Shown here: positions 1 to 9,525 of the stretch, in pieces | Numbering within the stretch: the first letter of the stretch is position 1 | Layout: each line of letters opens with the position of its first letter | From: Zancudomyces culisetae | Lineage: Eukaryota; Kickxellomycota; Harpellomycetes; Harpellales; Legeriomycetaceae | Reading direction: 5' to 3' | NCBI GenBank assembly: GCA_001969505.1 | Contig: LSSK01000924.1 | Coordinates: forward strand, 1 to 14,677 | DNA: 14,677 nt | Position numbers and translations under genes: made by a program | Notes under the pieces: generated by a model | What the model saw: the letters and a program-made list of their open reading frames with translations, nothing else | Told to the model about the DNA's origin: nothing | Database searches by the model: none

Positions 1-419
1 TATTCTTGAAATGTAACTCGTAATCGTTTACCTCTATTGCTATTTACAAATGTCTCGTGTAATTTAATCTCCACTTTGCTAATAATATGACTCAAATCTG
101 TTCCATCAGCCGCCTTCACAAATACTGTCCAAGAATGTGTATGATCTGATTTTTTTGGCACGATTTCGGTTGCTATGTTTCCATATATAATCGGTCTGCT
201 TATGACCACTCCCTATTATAGAGTTTATTCTTATTTAGTTACTCGTTAACATTTCTTTTCATTCTTTGAGGGTGTTGTAGATTGGTGTAATATTTTTTCA
301 TTGAATTGTGGAATTCTCAGCTTTTTTCAAATTTGATGATAATATTCAACAATAAAAATTTATAAATAATAGATATTGTTGCTATTTACCTTCATTCGCC
401 TTGTACCCTTTATACTCAT
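1..419 (-). CDS. YAF9: YEATS-domain protein, Yaf9/GAS41 type (5' part only, runs off left edge)
   Basis: The gene reads leftward. Exon 1 is 419-390 (ATG at 419-417, 10 codons ending RRMK, donor GTAAAT). A 177-nt intron ends in TAG, and exon 2 starts at 212 with GVVISRPIIYGN. Both junctions are phase 0. The product shows the YEATS hallmarks: RPIIYGN at residues 16-22, DHTHSWTVFVK at 33-43 and KLHETF at 60-65. This arrangement, with a very short basic N-terminus before the domain, fits Yaf9/GAS41, the acyl-lysine reader shared by NuA4 and SWR1-type chromatin complexes in the nucleus. Exon 2 probably ends at 32 with donor GTAAAC (phase 1). Reading through gives GKRLRVTFQE, which does not look like the usual continuation of the domain. 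The rest of the domain and the C-terminal coiled coil lie outside the window. Other YEATS families (Taf14, ENL/AF9) are less likely because of the near-terminal domain start and the RPIIYGN string. Confidence 0.85.
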
Positions 420-696
420 CTTTATAACTTGCAGGAATTATGTATGCTGCTTTGATTTTGATTCTACAAGTTTTTATGTTTATTTTTGTATTTTACTTGT
501 AAATATTTATTATACTAGCAACTAAATATGTAAATACTACATTAAATCTAAAAATCCATTAAAAAAAAAGTCTAATGACAAAAAAAAACACGAAAAGAGG
601 GATCATGCTTTTCCGTATTTTTTTTCTTTGTCTAAACCTGAAAAAACACCTTTTATTGGTTGATTCGATATTCCTCAACTAACCCGCCTAACTCTG

Positions 697-779
697 AATA
701 CCGAGGTCATTTATAAATTTTAGTAAAAAACATCACTTTGGCCAAATTGTTTTATGATTACATGTGAACCCTCGGTATT
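697..779. repeat. Spaced 10-bp perfect inverted repeat
   Basis: AATACCGAGG at 697-706 is repeated in inverted orientation as CCTCGGTATT at 770-779, separated by 63 bases of AT-rich DNA. It lies about 280 bp upstream of the YEATS start codon. It could be a paired protein-binding site, a transcript hairpin or chance; nothing in the spacer identifies it. Confidence 0.55.
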
Positions 780-1659
780 TATTTATTACTACAATTTTTC
801 TTGTAACTTTTCCCAGGGATTACCCAAAAATTTGAAAATACCAGGTACCAAACAGAGTCACTTGAGTATAAACAACTCAATTCATCGTTGCTACTTCTCT
901 CTGTATACCTGTTATGTTGTCGGCAAACATACGTTATAACGTATAATTTAATAAGTTTACCCCCATTAGCATTACTTTTGCTACCCTTCAACTCTTGCGT
1001 GATGAAAATGTAAATCAAGGTGTATTTAGCATGTTGATTTGTGTATAAAAATAGACTTTTTGTGAACTGGGTTAGCTTTGATGAGTACAGTATTTATTTT
1101 TTTTTACGTTATCTTATTTTTTGCTTATGGTTTTATGAAATGGATGTGTGTGGGCTAGCTATACATTTGTGCGATTTTTGTTATGTTTTGCTAATAGAAG
1201 TCACAAAGTAAACACCAATATCCTTATTATTAGTTGCAAGTGTCTGTATTCTTCACTTCTAGGCGGTTGCTTTCAAAGACTGTACTACATTCAAGTCAAA
1301 CGCTCTTCTTGACCTGTCTAATGTGGTTTTCATGGTTGGTCAGTAACTCGGGTTTCAGGACCTGGGAATAAGCTAAAATTTTTGTAATTAACAGCTGATT
1401 TTATTATCATTACTATTGCTATTGCTATTTTGAGAGAATCATCAACTCAAAAGGAAATAAACCATCACTCCACTCATTTACTTTAGGCACCAATGTATGT
1501 AAACCAAAACCAAAAAAGTTATACTACATGTCTCAAATGGGGCCAAAACACCCAATTCGAACAGACTCTGTTTCTATATTTTTCAAAGTTTTAATGGGTG
1601 GTGAGAGAAAATTGGGTTACATTTTATTTTGCTAATTTGTGTAAAACATACAAATATAG

Positions 1660-1712
1660 ATATGTATGTGCATGTGCATGCGCATGTACGTGTGTATATG
1701 CATGTGCGTATA
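1660..1712. repeat. 53-nt strictly alternating purine/pyrimidine tract
   Basis: Every even position is a purine and every odd one a pyrimidine from 1660 to 1712. The units are a mix of TG, CA, TA and CG steps (for example GTGCATGTGCATGCGCATG). After one break the alternation resumes at 1714-1725. Such DNA can adopt left-handed Z-form under negative supercoiling. It is a degenerate TG/CA-type microsatellite rather than a clean one. Confidence 0.85.
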
Positions 1713-1962
1713 AGCGTATGCATATTTTGTGGATAAATTTATAATTAACTAGTAAACCAACTTAGACCAACGAGACAGCCCAGATAACTTAAAAACAAAC
1801 AAAATAAACCAAGTAAACTCTCAAAATATATAGTATGGAAATAGTATAGATGTTAATAAAACCTATACATTTCTTTATTTAGTTGAGAAAAGAACACTAC
1901 CCACCTCATTCCTTTCCCTATTCCCATCCCTATTTTTTATGTATCACGAATTCAAACCTAAC

Positions 1963-2007
1963 AAAATGAAAATGAGAATGAAAATGAAAAATAAAATAAA
2001 ATAAAAC
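1963..2007. repeat. Degenerate AAAATG / AAAAT tandem repeat
   Basis: Four copies of a 6-nt unit (AAAATG, third copy AGAATG) are followed by three to four copies of the 5-nt unit AAAAT. This is low-complexity DNA in the gene-free region with no sign of function. Confidence 0.75.
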
Positions 2008-3333
2008 GACAATCAAAAATCCGTCTGTAATTCAAAACGCCCTTAATCAAAAACTTACCTAGAGTAGCTTAACGATTTAAATAGCTCATATTTGCGTGTC
2101 GTTGCATATTAATATATATGCGACCATTTTTTGTTTCCGCGTAACAACAAAACAGTTTGGCTTGGAAAAAGGTATTTCTGATCTTGACATTCATTTTTTT
2201 TTGCCATTAAAAAATCCATATAAACTACTCGGAGTAAACCTTTGTTTTTTTATCTCCTGCAAAAGCGAATCAATATCGAGAGATAATAACACTACTAGTT
2301 TCCTAAAGGACGAAACCAATCTAAAATCTTAAAAAAGTGTGTAAACTTATATTGCCGAACAGTGGCGTGGTGATCTCCAAAGTGGGATATATTAATCTTT
2401 TTAACACCACCAAACTGCATACATACTTAATGTCCGTATATTCCTGCTTTTTTTTTCCAACAAAGTTTCCAAAACAGCACTTTTCCTTTTCTTGTGATAC
2501 CTGGGGTGATTTTCAGGACTTTCCCACTTGCCCTGTATTTATTGGTATAAATCATGTGCTTACACGATTGTTTTCATCCTATCAACAATCACCAGAATTT
2601 TGAGTAGTACAAATGAAACTCTAATGGCAATGGTAGGCTTAGGCAACACGCTATACGAACATGCTTTCTATGGCATCGTCTTGCTCACCTAATACAAGTC
2701 ACCTAGTTAACCATACTGTGTGCTTTTTAGCTTTGTAGCATTACTTGTAAAGTTTTATGCTTTTTCCAGAATAAGTACAAATGGTACACAGAAAACGTTT
2801 ATTACAAAACGTCAATAGTTTTTTTTGTGCAAAATCAGTCTTATTATTTTCTTTTTAGTGGTGCGTCTAAATTAGTGGTTTTAACAACTATGTTTCCCAA
2901 TCAAGATTGCTTCCAGCAGCTTTATTTTCAGTAAATAGTCGCAAATTATCAAAAATCTTGTTTTATTTCTTAACTCTTTTCGTATACATTCACTTTAATT
3001 ATCAAATATAGGTAACAATAGTATAGGCACTAAGAAAAAATAAGTCCAGAAGCTGTACCACTCACATTTTATTTTGTCTCGTTTTTACTCTTGATGAACT
3101 ATTCAGAAGGGATTATTAAAACTAAATGACATATACATGGAGGGAGAGATGTAGCTGGGGTTAACATGAGGCTTTATATCAACTGCTGTATTGATGAAAT
3201 TAACGTCCTACTATCACATAGTATAAAAATAAATAAGGGTGCTTTACAATGTAGCACGATACAAGCCTCTTTGACTTGTAAAAATCAAACACAAAACAAG
3301 AGATCCACCAGTATGAGCATGATGAAGCCTATT

Positions 3334-3463
3334 TTATTTCAGTATAAAAGTGTTCAGACAGCAAAAATGCTCCGCTATGTATTTATTGTTTTCTCTCGGA
3401 AAAATTGTTGGGAAACTCTCTCTAAATGCAGGATGGGCTAAATCAGCCAAACTTTGAATGCAG
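3334..3463 (-). other. Weak exon-like frame with an AHPAFRE motif (possible gene remnant)
   Basis: On the minus strand an acceptor-like A-rich stretch ending CAG (AG at 3465-3464) is followed by an open frame beginning CIQSLADLAHPAFRESF and ending in TAA at 3336-3334. An AATAAA overlaps the stop. The string LADLAHPAFRE is like the (A)HPxFRE segment seen near the C-terminus of family I acyl-CoA transferases/hydrolases, but I find no other part of such a protein in the higher-coordinate DNA where it should lie. It may be a decayed fragment, the last exon of an unrecognised gene, or chance. The opposite strand is also open here. Confidence 0.15.
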
Positions 3464-4156
3464 CTGTTTTTTTTTTTTTTTTGAAAAGTGTGACCATAAA
3501 CTATAGCTTTTTTTTCTTTTGTTGATGTCAACAAGGTTAGGGTTCTAATTTAGGGATAGTATGATGAGTTTAGGTAAATCAAACACAAATCTTAACTAAA
3601 AGAAATAAGCTATTACAAATCGCTGATCAATACTACATCCAATTAAGCGGCAACTAACCCAAGAATCAGAAGACAGTAGTAGAATTCAGTTTTGTTTAAA
3701 GCAACCTCTTTCGAAAACCCTGCCCTCCCTTTTTCCTTGATTCATAAGCCCACTAAACTTGATATTTTGTTTTTAGATTGGCCTCAGTATACTTAGCCAG
3801 CTTTTAGTTTAGGAAATATGGAATCGAAATTTCAAAACCCGTTATTCCAAGATAAAAAAAGCAAATCGCAAAAATATCTATAATGCATAGGTGCACAGAT
3901 TTGATAACTTTTAAATAGACGAATTTGCTAAAAGCTCAATAGATTTGTAAAAATTGAAACTTAGTATTAGTTGAATTAGAGTTACAAAAAAAAAAGGGCA
4001 ATTGCATTTTTTTCAAGTTGAATTAACCCAAATGACGACTCCGTCTGTATGTGGTTAGAGCTACAGTAATGTAATGTAAAGGGAGGCGAGTTTATAAAAA
4101 AGACTTGAATATTCTTGGTGTCTTTTTTACTCACTTTATTTTTCTCTTTTCAAAGG

Positions 4157-4252
4157 ATGGAAAATAACTATCTCAAAAAAAAAATACAGGTCCAACCGGC
4201 GGCAGCCACAACAACAGATTTGAATGTACAGTTACCTAAGTATAACACAAGA
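4157..4252 (+). other. Possible upstream first exon of the RNA-binding protein gene
   Basis: An ATG at 4157 opens a 32-codon frame (MENNYLKKKIQVQPAAATTT and so on) ending ACA AGA before a GTAATA donor at 4253. A TAG acceptor at 4427-4429 would join it in phase 0 to CCG AAT CTT AAA ATG, which runs straight into the exon taken here as exon 1. The resulting intron would be 177 nt and contain a strong C/T tract (4277-4310). If used, it adds 36 residues to the protein. The alternative is that this is 5' leader DNA and translation starts at 4442, whose frame is closed by the same TAG when unspliced. Confidence 0.35.
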
Positions 4253-4441
4253 GTAATATTTGTAGTCTAGTTAAATCTTCCCTCTCCTCATACACACTCT
4301 CTCCCGACTAGAGCTAACTAAACCTTAAAAGATACCAGACTTGAAAAAAAAAATCGGAACCACTAGTTTCTGAGGAAAAAACACAAAAGCACAAATTGGC
4401 TATAAACTTTAAAACAAAATACATATAGCCCGAATCTTAAA

Positions 4442-6826
4442 ATGCTTCGAGATTCAGTATCTGGTACACAGCATCGAGAAGGAATAGAACAGATTTTATC
4501 GGGCGACTCGAATGAATACTTCCAAAGCGATGAGTGGAAATCCAATCAATCAACCGAATGTGAGTGTGGTTCTTGCATTTTTGTGATATGACTTTTTTTT
4601 ATTTAAAATGAAAAGAGTCAGAGTTAAATGGCGAGGGTGATAGAAGTATCTGGTGTTAAATATATCTAAAAAACATTTAAAGACTTTATTGACGGTTCAT
4701 TTTTATCAGAACAATAAGTATTAACCAGGATGCATATCGACATTCTACATAAAAGCCAATACTATACTATACTAACACTTTTTGTCAACTAAACATAGCC
4801 AAAGAACACCATGACAAAAATATATATATAAGAGGATTATCACCAACATGTACAGATGAAGAACTCTTTATCTTAGTTTCACGGTAAGTGTCGTATTTAC
4901 TTTACACACCATTAACGAAAGAACAGGACCGCATCATATCTGTAGTTGTTTTTTATCACCCCCGATTCTCTCTCTTCTCTTCTTTTTTCGGTCTATAATA
5001 TCATATATTACAAATATGTGTAAATAATACTGATAAATATACTAGTTTTGGGACTGTAATTTCATCAAAGGCAATATTAAACGAGGTTACCGGACAATGT
5101 AAAGGATATGGTTTTGCGATGTATAAAAAGCAAGAGGTGGCCAGAGCGGCAATAAAAGAATTGAATGATTTGGGTTATCAGGCAGCCTTTGCAAAGGTAA
5201 GTTGTTTTATTTTTCATAACAAGGATTCCATTGTCTTCTCTTTGTAGTCGCTAGTTGATCTTGGATACTGTTATCGTAATTTATAATCTCAACCTATGAC
5301 TAGAATATATTAATTAAAAAATATGTATATTAAATCATCAAAAACGACGCAAAAGGATACATTCAAAGCAAGATTGAAGGATTACCAGGATTCGAATACA
5401 ACAAATATTTATATATCAAATATTCCCGAATATATGAGTGAATCGGTAGGTTGATTCTAAACCAATATATACAAATAATACGATTTACTTCCACTATTCA
5501 CCACCACCATCATCACTATATCTGTAACTCGCTGCATTTCAATACCTTTTCATTCCTGTGTAACTTTGTATTTAATGATGTAGGATTTAATTAAATTGTT
5601 TCATCCGTACCAAGCTGTTTCAACTCGGATTCTTCGAGATGATAATGGAAAAAGTAGAAGGGTTGGGTTTGCCAGGTAAAAAATAAATGTCTATATATCA
5701 ATTTTGTACAAAAAAAAGCTTTAATGTACTCATACTTTTTTTTTCGAAAAAAATAATAGAATGGAAAATAGAGAAGTAGCTCAAAAGACTATAGACAAAT
5801 TCAATGCGAAATTAATTCCTGGGTCCAAAACCCCCCTAAAACTACGATTTGCTGATTCTGTCACTCAAAAAAAAATGAAAAGGGTGGAATATAGTAGAGC
5901 TGTAAGTACCACACAAAGTTCTTGTTACTTGATAACCCATTTTCGTTCTCTGTTATGTTTACAGATCCGCACTAACTATACATAGTGGTTAATTCAAATA
6001 CAGAAATATGTTAATCCATTAATTTATTTATTCTAAACACCACTAAAACACTCTGTTGAATATAAACACCCTTCTTTTTTTAAAAAAAAATCCATAGAGC
6101 GTATCAACAAGCCCGCCAGTATACTGGGGTCCCATGCTGATTTATCACTCACCTCCCTCCACACTTCCTCCAATTCAATTTCCTGATACCACTCAAGAAA
6201 GGTATATTTATTCTCTATATAATTTTGCTTGTGTTTATACAAAGAATTCTAAAGTAATATGAGAAGCTACTGAACAATTGAATATCCAACATCATTTTAA
6301 CTTAAATATTTCTTAACATAGCAACAATGAACAGGCATTTGTGTCTAATATGGGTATTATGCCGCGATCACCGCACGCAGTTAGATTTGGATCACCGGTA
6401 TACTCTTCTCCTAAATATGTCACCCAATCAGGATATTCCTCTCCAACTGGCATGGTAGCCCACCCCGGGTATATTTCACCCCCTCTTTATAGATCTGCAC
6501 AAAGCCCAATTCTATCACCCATGTTTGCCTCGCCCATACCTGTTTACAACGGACAGCATGTAGCGCATGCTCCCGGTTCCCCGTATAACGGAGGCTATGC
6601 AGTAATCGGTTATGGTTCACCTACAAACATGTCCGCAACAGATCTCGGCACTTCTGGTTATGCATCACCTGACTACATTTCCCCACACCTATTATCTTCT
6701 CCGGTTTATGATATGCATCCAGGTTACAGGCCACGGTTTGAACAAATGCCTAGTGGAAACACTGCATCCGATGGCCACATACAGCCATTGCCTATTGATC
6801 AGTCTTCCAACCCTTCGCATACTTAA
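4442..6826 (+). CDS. RBMS/MSSP-type RNA-binding protein, two RRMs plus Ser-Pro/Tyr-rich tail
   Basis: Eight exons, by eye: 4442-4559, 4799-4883, 5046-5196, 5356-5445, 5584-5675, 5760-5901, 6098-6201 and 6322-6826. All phases match, giving 428 aa. Introns are 84-239 nt with GT donors and AG acceptors. RRM1 carries RNP2 IYIRGL (48-53) and RNP1 KGYGFAMY (87-94). RRM2 carries RNP2 IYISNI (136-141) and RNP1 RRVGFARM (173-180). The linkage STKAIL-like/ISSKAIL, STRILRDDNGKSR and the segment DTFKARL between the RRMs match the RBMS/MSSP arrangement, so it should bind single-stranded A/U-rich RNA and act in post-transcriptional control. Residues 227-428 are low-complexity, with about 15 Ser-Pro dipeptides and four GYxSP motifs, probably disordered and phosphorylatable by CDK/MAPK kinases. 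Translation could start further upstream at 4157. Intron 6 has alternative acceptors. The fungal gene name is not certain. Confidence 0.88.
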
Positions 6827-6878
6827 CACTAGTTTCGTTATATCCTAGTTTAAATCTTGCTCAAAAAAACAAAACAAA

Positions 6879-6884
6879 AATAAA
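6879..6884 (+). terminator. AATAAA polyadenylation signal of the RNA-binding protein gene
   Basis: AATAAA lies 53 nt after the TAA stop, inside an A-rich stretch. Spacing matches the AATAAA motifs found after two other genes in this window. Inference from position and motif only. Confidence 0.5.
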
Positions 6885-7559
6885 ACAAAAAAAGTGGTTA
6901 ATAACTTGCTTTTAGGTTGTGCGCCTGGTTTAAGAGAAATAGCAGCAACCTGTATACATAATTGAAAATTTTACTGTGTACTTTGCAGTCTTGGTGTTGA
7001 TGAGTCGGGCTTTCTATTTCTATATAGAAAGTCTAATTACTAACGCTGACGTATTTACACTACCATCTGCATCTGGTATCTGTGATTGGCAACATCCTTA
7101 GTGGCTCAAAAATACGAATGTTGAGTTTGTAAGACGCTTCAGCACGCCCCCCCATTTAAAGGGTGTATCTGCTCTAACTAAATGCTGCGAATTGAGACCC
7201 AGCCAACACTCCACTTTTATTTTTCAATTGCCGTCTCGTTTCATTTTGATGGGTTGATTTTTTTTTCCTTCTCGGCAAATCGGATTACAAGCCTTGAAAT
7301 CATGTTTTATGAGCAAAAAAACTCTGCCAAAGAAAAACCAGACATTCAAACAGGCACACAACATTGTGGAAGTAATACATTTCCAGTGATTTAAGCACAA
7401 AGAACCACCATCATAACTATTCACAGATATAAAATCCTTAAATCGCCAAACAAAAAAATTGTGTTTGTTGTTCAAGATAATATACACAAACAGATTTTGA
7501 ATTTCATCTCATAACTTTGACAAGTAGCAAAGAGCATAGTAGAGAGAAAGTACTTGTAA
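6885..7559. other. Intergenic region, 3' end of RNA-binding gene and promoter of PPOX
   Basis: Both flanking genes point rightward, so this 0.7-kb segment should carry the transcript end of one and the promoter of the other. It contains a hairpin at 7008-7033 and a C7 run near 7147. No TATA box is obvious before 7560; the leader just upstream is purine-rich. Open frames of 70-87 codons on both strands at 7182-7487 overlap each other and match nothing I know. Confidence 0.5.
7008..7033. repeat. Short hairpin-forming inverted repeat
   Basis: CTTTCTAT at 7010-7017 pairs perfectly with ATAGAAAG at 7024-7031 across a 6-nt loop. One G-T pair and one G-C pair extend the stem to 7008 and 7033. It sits about 530 bp before the PPOX start. 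It may be a transcript hairpin or chance. Confidence 0.5.
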
Positions 7560-9463
7560 ATGTCGATTCAAGGAATAAAGCCAGTCTACACTGTACTGGG
7601 GGGCGGGATTTCTGGATTGTCCTCTGCATGGAACCTCGCAAAGAGGCTTGGTTCATCTGAAGGCGATAAAAAGCCAGCTATATATTTAGTTGAGGCAACA
7701 AATAGATTAGGTGGATGGATCCGCTCTGAAAAAAAAGAGCTTGGATGTGGTTCAACAATCCTTACAGAAAAGGGACCCAGGACGCTTCGAGTTTCAAACA
7801 CGATGGAATCACGCTCTGTTTTTGAATTGGTAAGCTAACCTATGTCTTTTTTTGTTTTGTCTTCATCTGGTACAAATCCCCCCTCCTCTCACACTTGGTA
7901 TATTGTGCATAAAACCATCGAGTTAGGCCATCATGCTTTATGTATACCGAATGAGGTTTATTTTATCTTATTTACCGTTGTTTTAATCGTACAAAATTTA
8001 ACTAAAACTTTATAGATAGAAGAGCTAAATCTGTATGACGAGGTCATCTTTTGTCCCAAATCAGCACCAGCTTCAAAAAACAGATTTATATACTACAACA
8101 ACAAGATCTGTTCTCTGCCGGCAAGCCCAAGCCATTTGTTTACCAGATTTAGTGCACCAGTCAGGCCAATATTTTCATCGATTGTAAAAGACTTATTTAC
8201 CCCGAGAAACACCAACACAAAGGTAACTGACGAGTCTATCTCCGAGTTTTTAGGAAGAAGGCTTGATACAAGATTGGACGATAGATTGATTTCTGCCGTA
8301 TTAGCCGGAATTTATGCAGGCAATAGCAGTGAGCTAAGCGCCAAAATTATTCTTAACAACCTCTGGCGCTCCGAACAAATTTCGGGAAAAATATTAACAG
8401 GACTAAACAAAGCAAAGCAGGAGATGGAGGCAAAAATAAGCAAGAATAAATATGTCAAAGATTGTATTGAGGAGGATAAAGAGGAGTGGAATGCACGTGT
8501 CAAAAGAAATCCAGAGTTTTGGGGAAAAATAGAAAAGTCGAGCATCATTTCGTTTAGGAACGGAATTCAAACCCTGACCGATTCCATCAAATCAAACTTG
8601 CAAACTCATAAAAATGTGGAGTTTATAACTGATGATCCATGTACCAAAATATCTAGACCCAAAGACAATGTAAGTGGCCATGCGTTTCTTCCTTTTTCAT
8701 TTTGTTCTTTCACCTGTTGAACATGACATACATCTAATAATAATCTACTTGAACTGCACGCCAGACCATAGACATAACTCTGAAATCTGGTCGGACTCTT
8801 GAATCTGGTATTACTATAAACACAATTCCTGTAAATGTATCTGGAAAGTTATTCGAAGATGAGAAGCTACCCTCAATCTTCAATACAAAGTACTCGAGTG
8901 TAGTTGTCGTAAATATCGCATATAAGGGGATTAACCCGATCCCATACCGTGGGTTCGGCTTTTTGGTTCCGCGTGATGCGTGGGAGAGCACTGATGTCAT
9001 TGGCGTGGTATTTGATTCACAGTGTCTCCCCGAACAAGACAGAGGTTCGGACATATCTAGGTTTACTGTCATGATGGGAGGGCCTATGTTTGATCAAAAA
9101 TTTAAAACGCCTGCTGATCTATCTGAGGATCTTCTAGCTGAAAAGGCTCTTACTGCAATGAAAAATATCCTGAATATTCACGAACAGCCACTGGATATGT
9201 CTGTCAGTGTTGCTAGAAACTGCATCCCACTATACAATGTTGGATATCATGACGAGCTTGTTGAATTAAACTCGTGGTTGGAGACATGGGATGAAAAGCT
9301 GCTCTTTAGTGGTGCCGCATATGGAAGTCCAAGTGTAAACTCTTGCGTTTTGCGTTCCAAACTCCTTGTGAACAAAATAGCTACGAGAGCTTTATACCAA
9401 CACGGCGACTCCGCTCTGGGAAATAAGATGACTGGAATTGACGACGTTGTTGATTTTTACTAA
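7560..9463 (+). CDS. HEM14: Protoporphyrinogen oxidase (haem synthesis)
   Basis: Three exons, 7560-7829, 8016-8669 and 8765-9463, all joined in phase 0, give 540 aa, close to the length of yeast Hem14. Introns are 186 and 95 nt (donors GTAAGC and GTAAGT; acceptors TAG and CAG). The N-terminus has the FAD dinucleotide-binding fold: VLGGGISGL (12-20), the ribose-binding acid in IYLVEATNRLGGW (41-53), then the EKGPRTLR stretch (70-77) corresponding to the GPR active-site region of the family. The C-terminus has FSGAAYGSPSVNSC, matching the second FAD contact near the end of PPOX enzymes. The enzyme oxidises protoporphyrinogen IX to protoporphyrin IX with oxygen, at the mitochondrial inner membrane. 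No classical targeting peptide is visible before the FAD fold, as in many PPOX proteins. Other FAD amine oxidases are unlikely given the C-terminal match. Confidence 0.93.
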
Positions 9464-9519
9464 TCCGTCAGTTCATTTTGAATGTGAGGCCGATTTATAC
9501 TTGCAATTGGCTGCGAGTA

Positions 9520-9525
9520 AATAAA
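9520..9525 (+). terminator. AATAAA polyadenylation signal of the PPOX gene
   Basis: AATAAA occurs 57 nt after the TAA stop, at the start of an ATAAAT-type repeat (9520-9541). The 226-bp gap to the convergent XRCC2-like stop must hold both transcript ends, so the 3' UTRs may overlap. Confidence 0.5.

Larger units (their letters stand above)
420..4156. other. Long AT-rich intergenic region between divergent genes, no recognisable gene
   Basis: This 3.7-kb stretch lies between the start of the YEATS gene (minus) and the start of the RNA-binding protein gene (plus), so it should hold both promoters. I recognise no protein family in it. Open frames of 60-90 codons occur at about 754-1018, 2096-2603 and 3166-3534, but several frames on both strands are open over the same stretches and none resembles a known family, so they are not called. 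It contains homopolymer runs (for example a T-run at 3467-3482), a simple repeat, an alternating purine/pyrimidine tract and a spaced inverted repeat, listed separately. A TATA-like TATAAAAATAG occurs near 1045, upstream of a tiny hydrophobic frame. Small intron-split genes or non-coding RNAs could be missed by eye. Confidence 0.6.

Noticed and set aside
994-1100. Perfect C-box-like GTGATGA near 1000
   Set aside because: No D box (CTGA) within a plausible distance and no flanking stem.
5500-5516. CAC/CAT trinucleotide run
   Set aside because: Too short for a meaningful repeat and lies within intron 4 of the RNA-binding protein gene.
6420-6848. Open frames opposite and in another frame of the last RNA-binding protein exon (6420-6620 minus, 6612-6848 plus)
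   Set aside because: They overlap a well-supported exon with repeated GYxSP motifs and have no recognisable content; they are shadows of that exon.
6995-7048. Possible C/D-box RNA: TTGATGA near 6999 and CTGA near 7044 around a hairpin
   Set aside because: The C box is imperfect, no terminal stem pairs the flanks, and the length is short for this class.
8734-9072. 112-codon minus-strand frame opposite the third PPOX exon
   Set aside because: The plus strand here clearly encodes the PPOX C-terminal half; the minus frame matches nothing and lacks its own signals.
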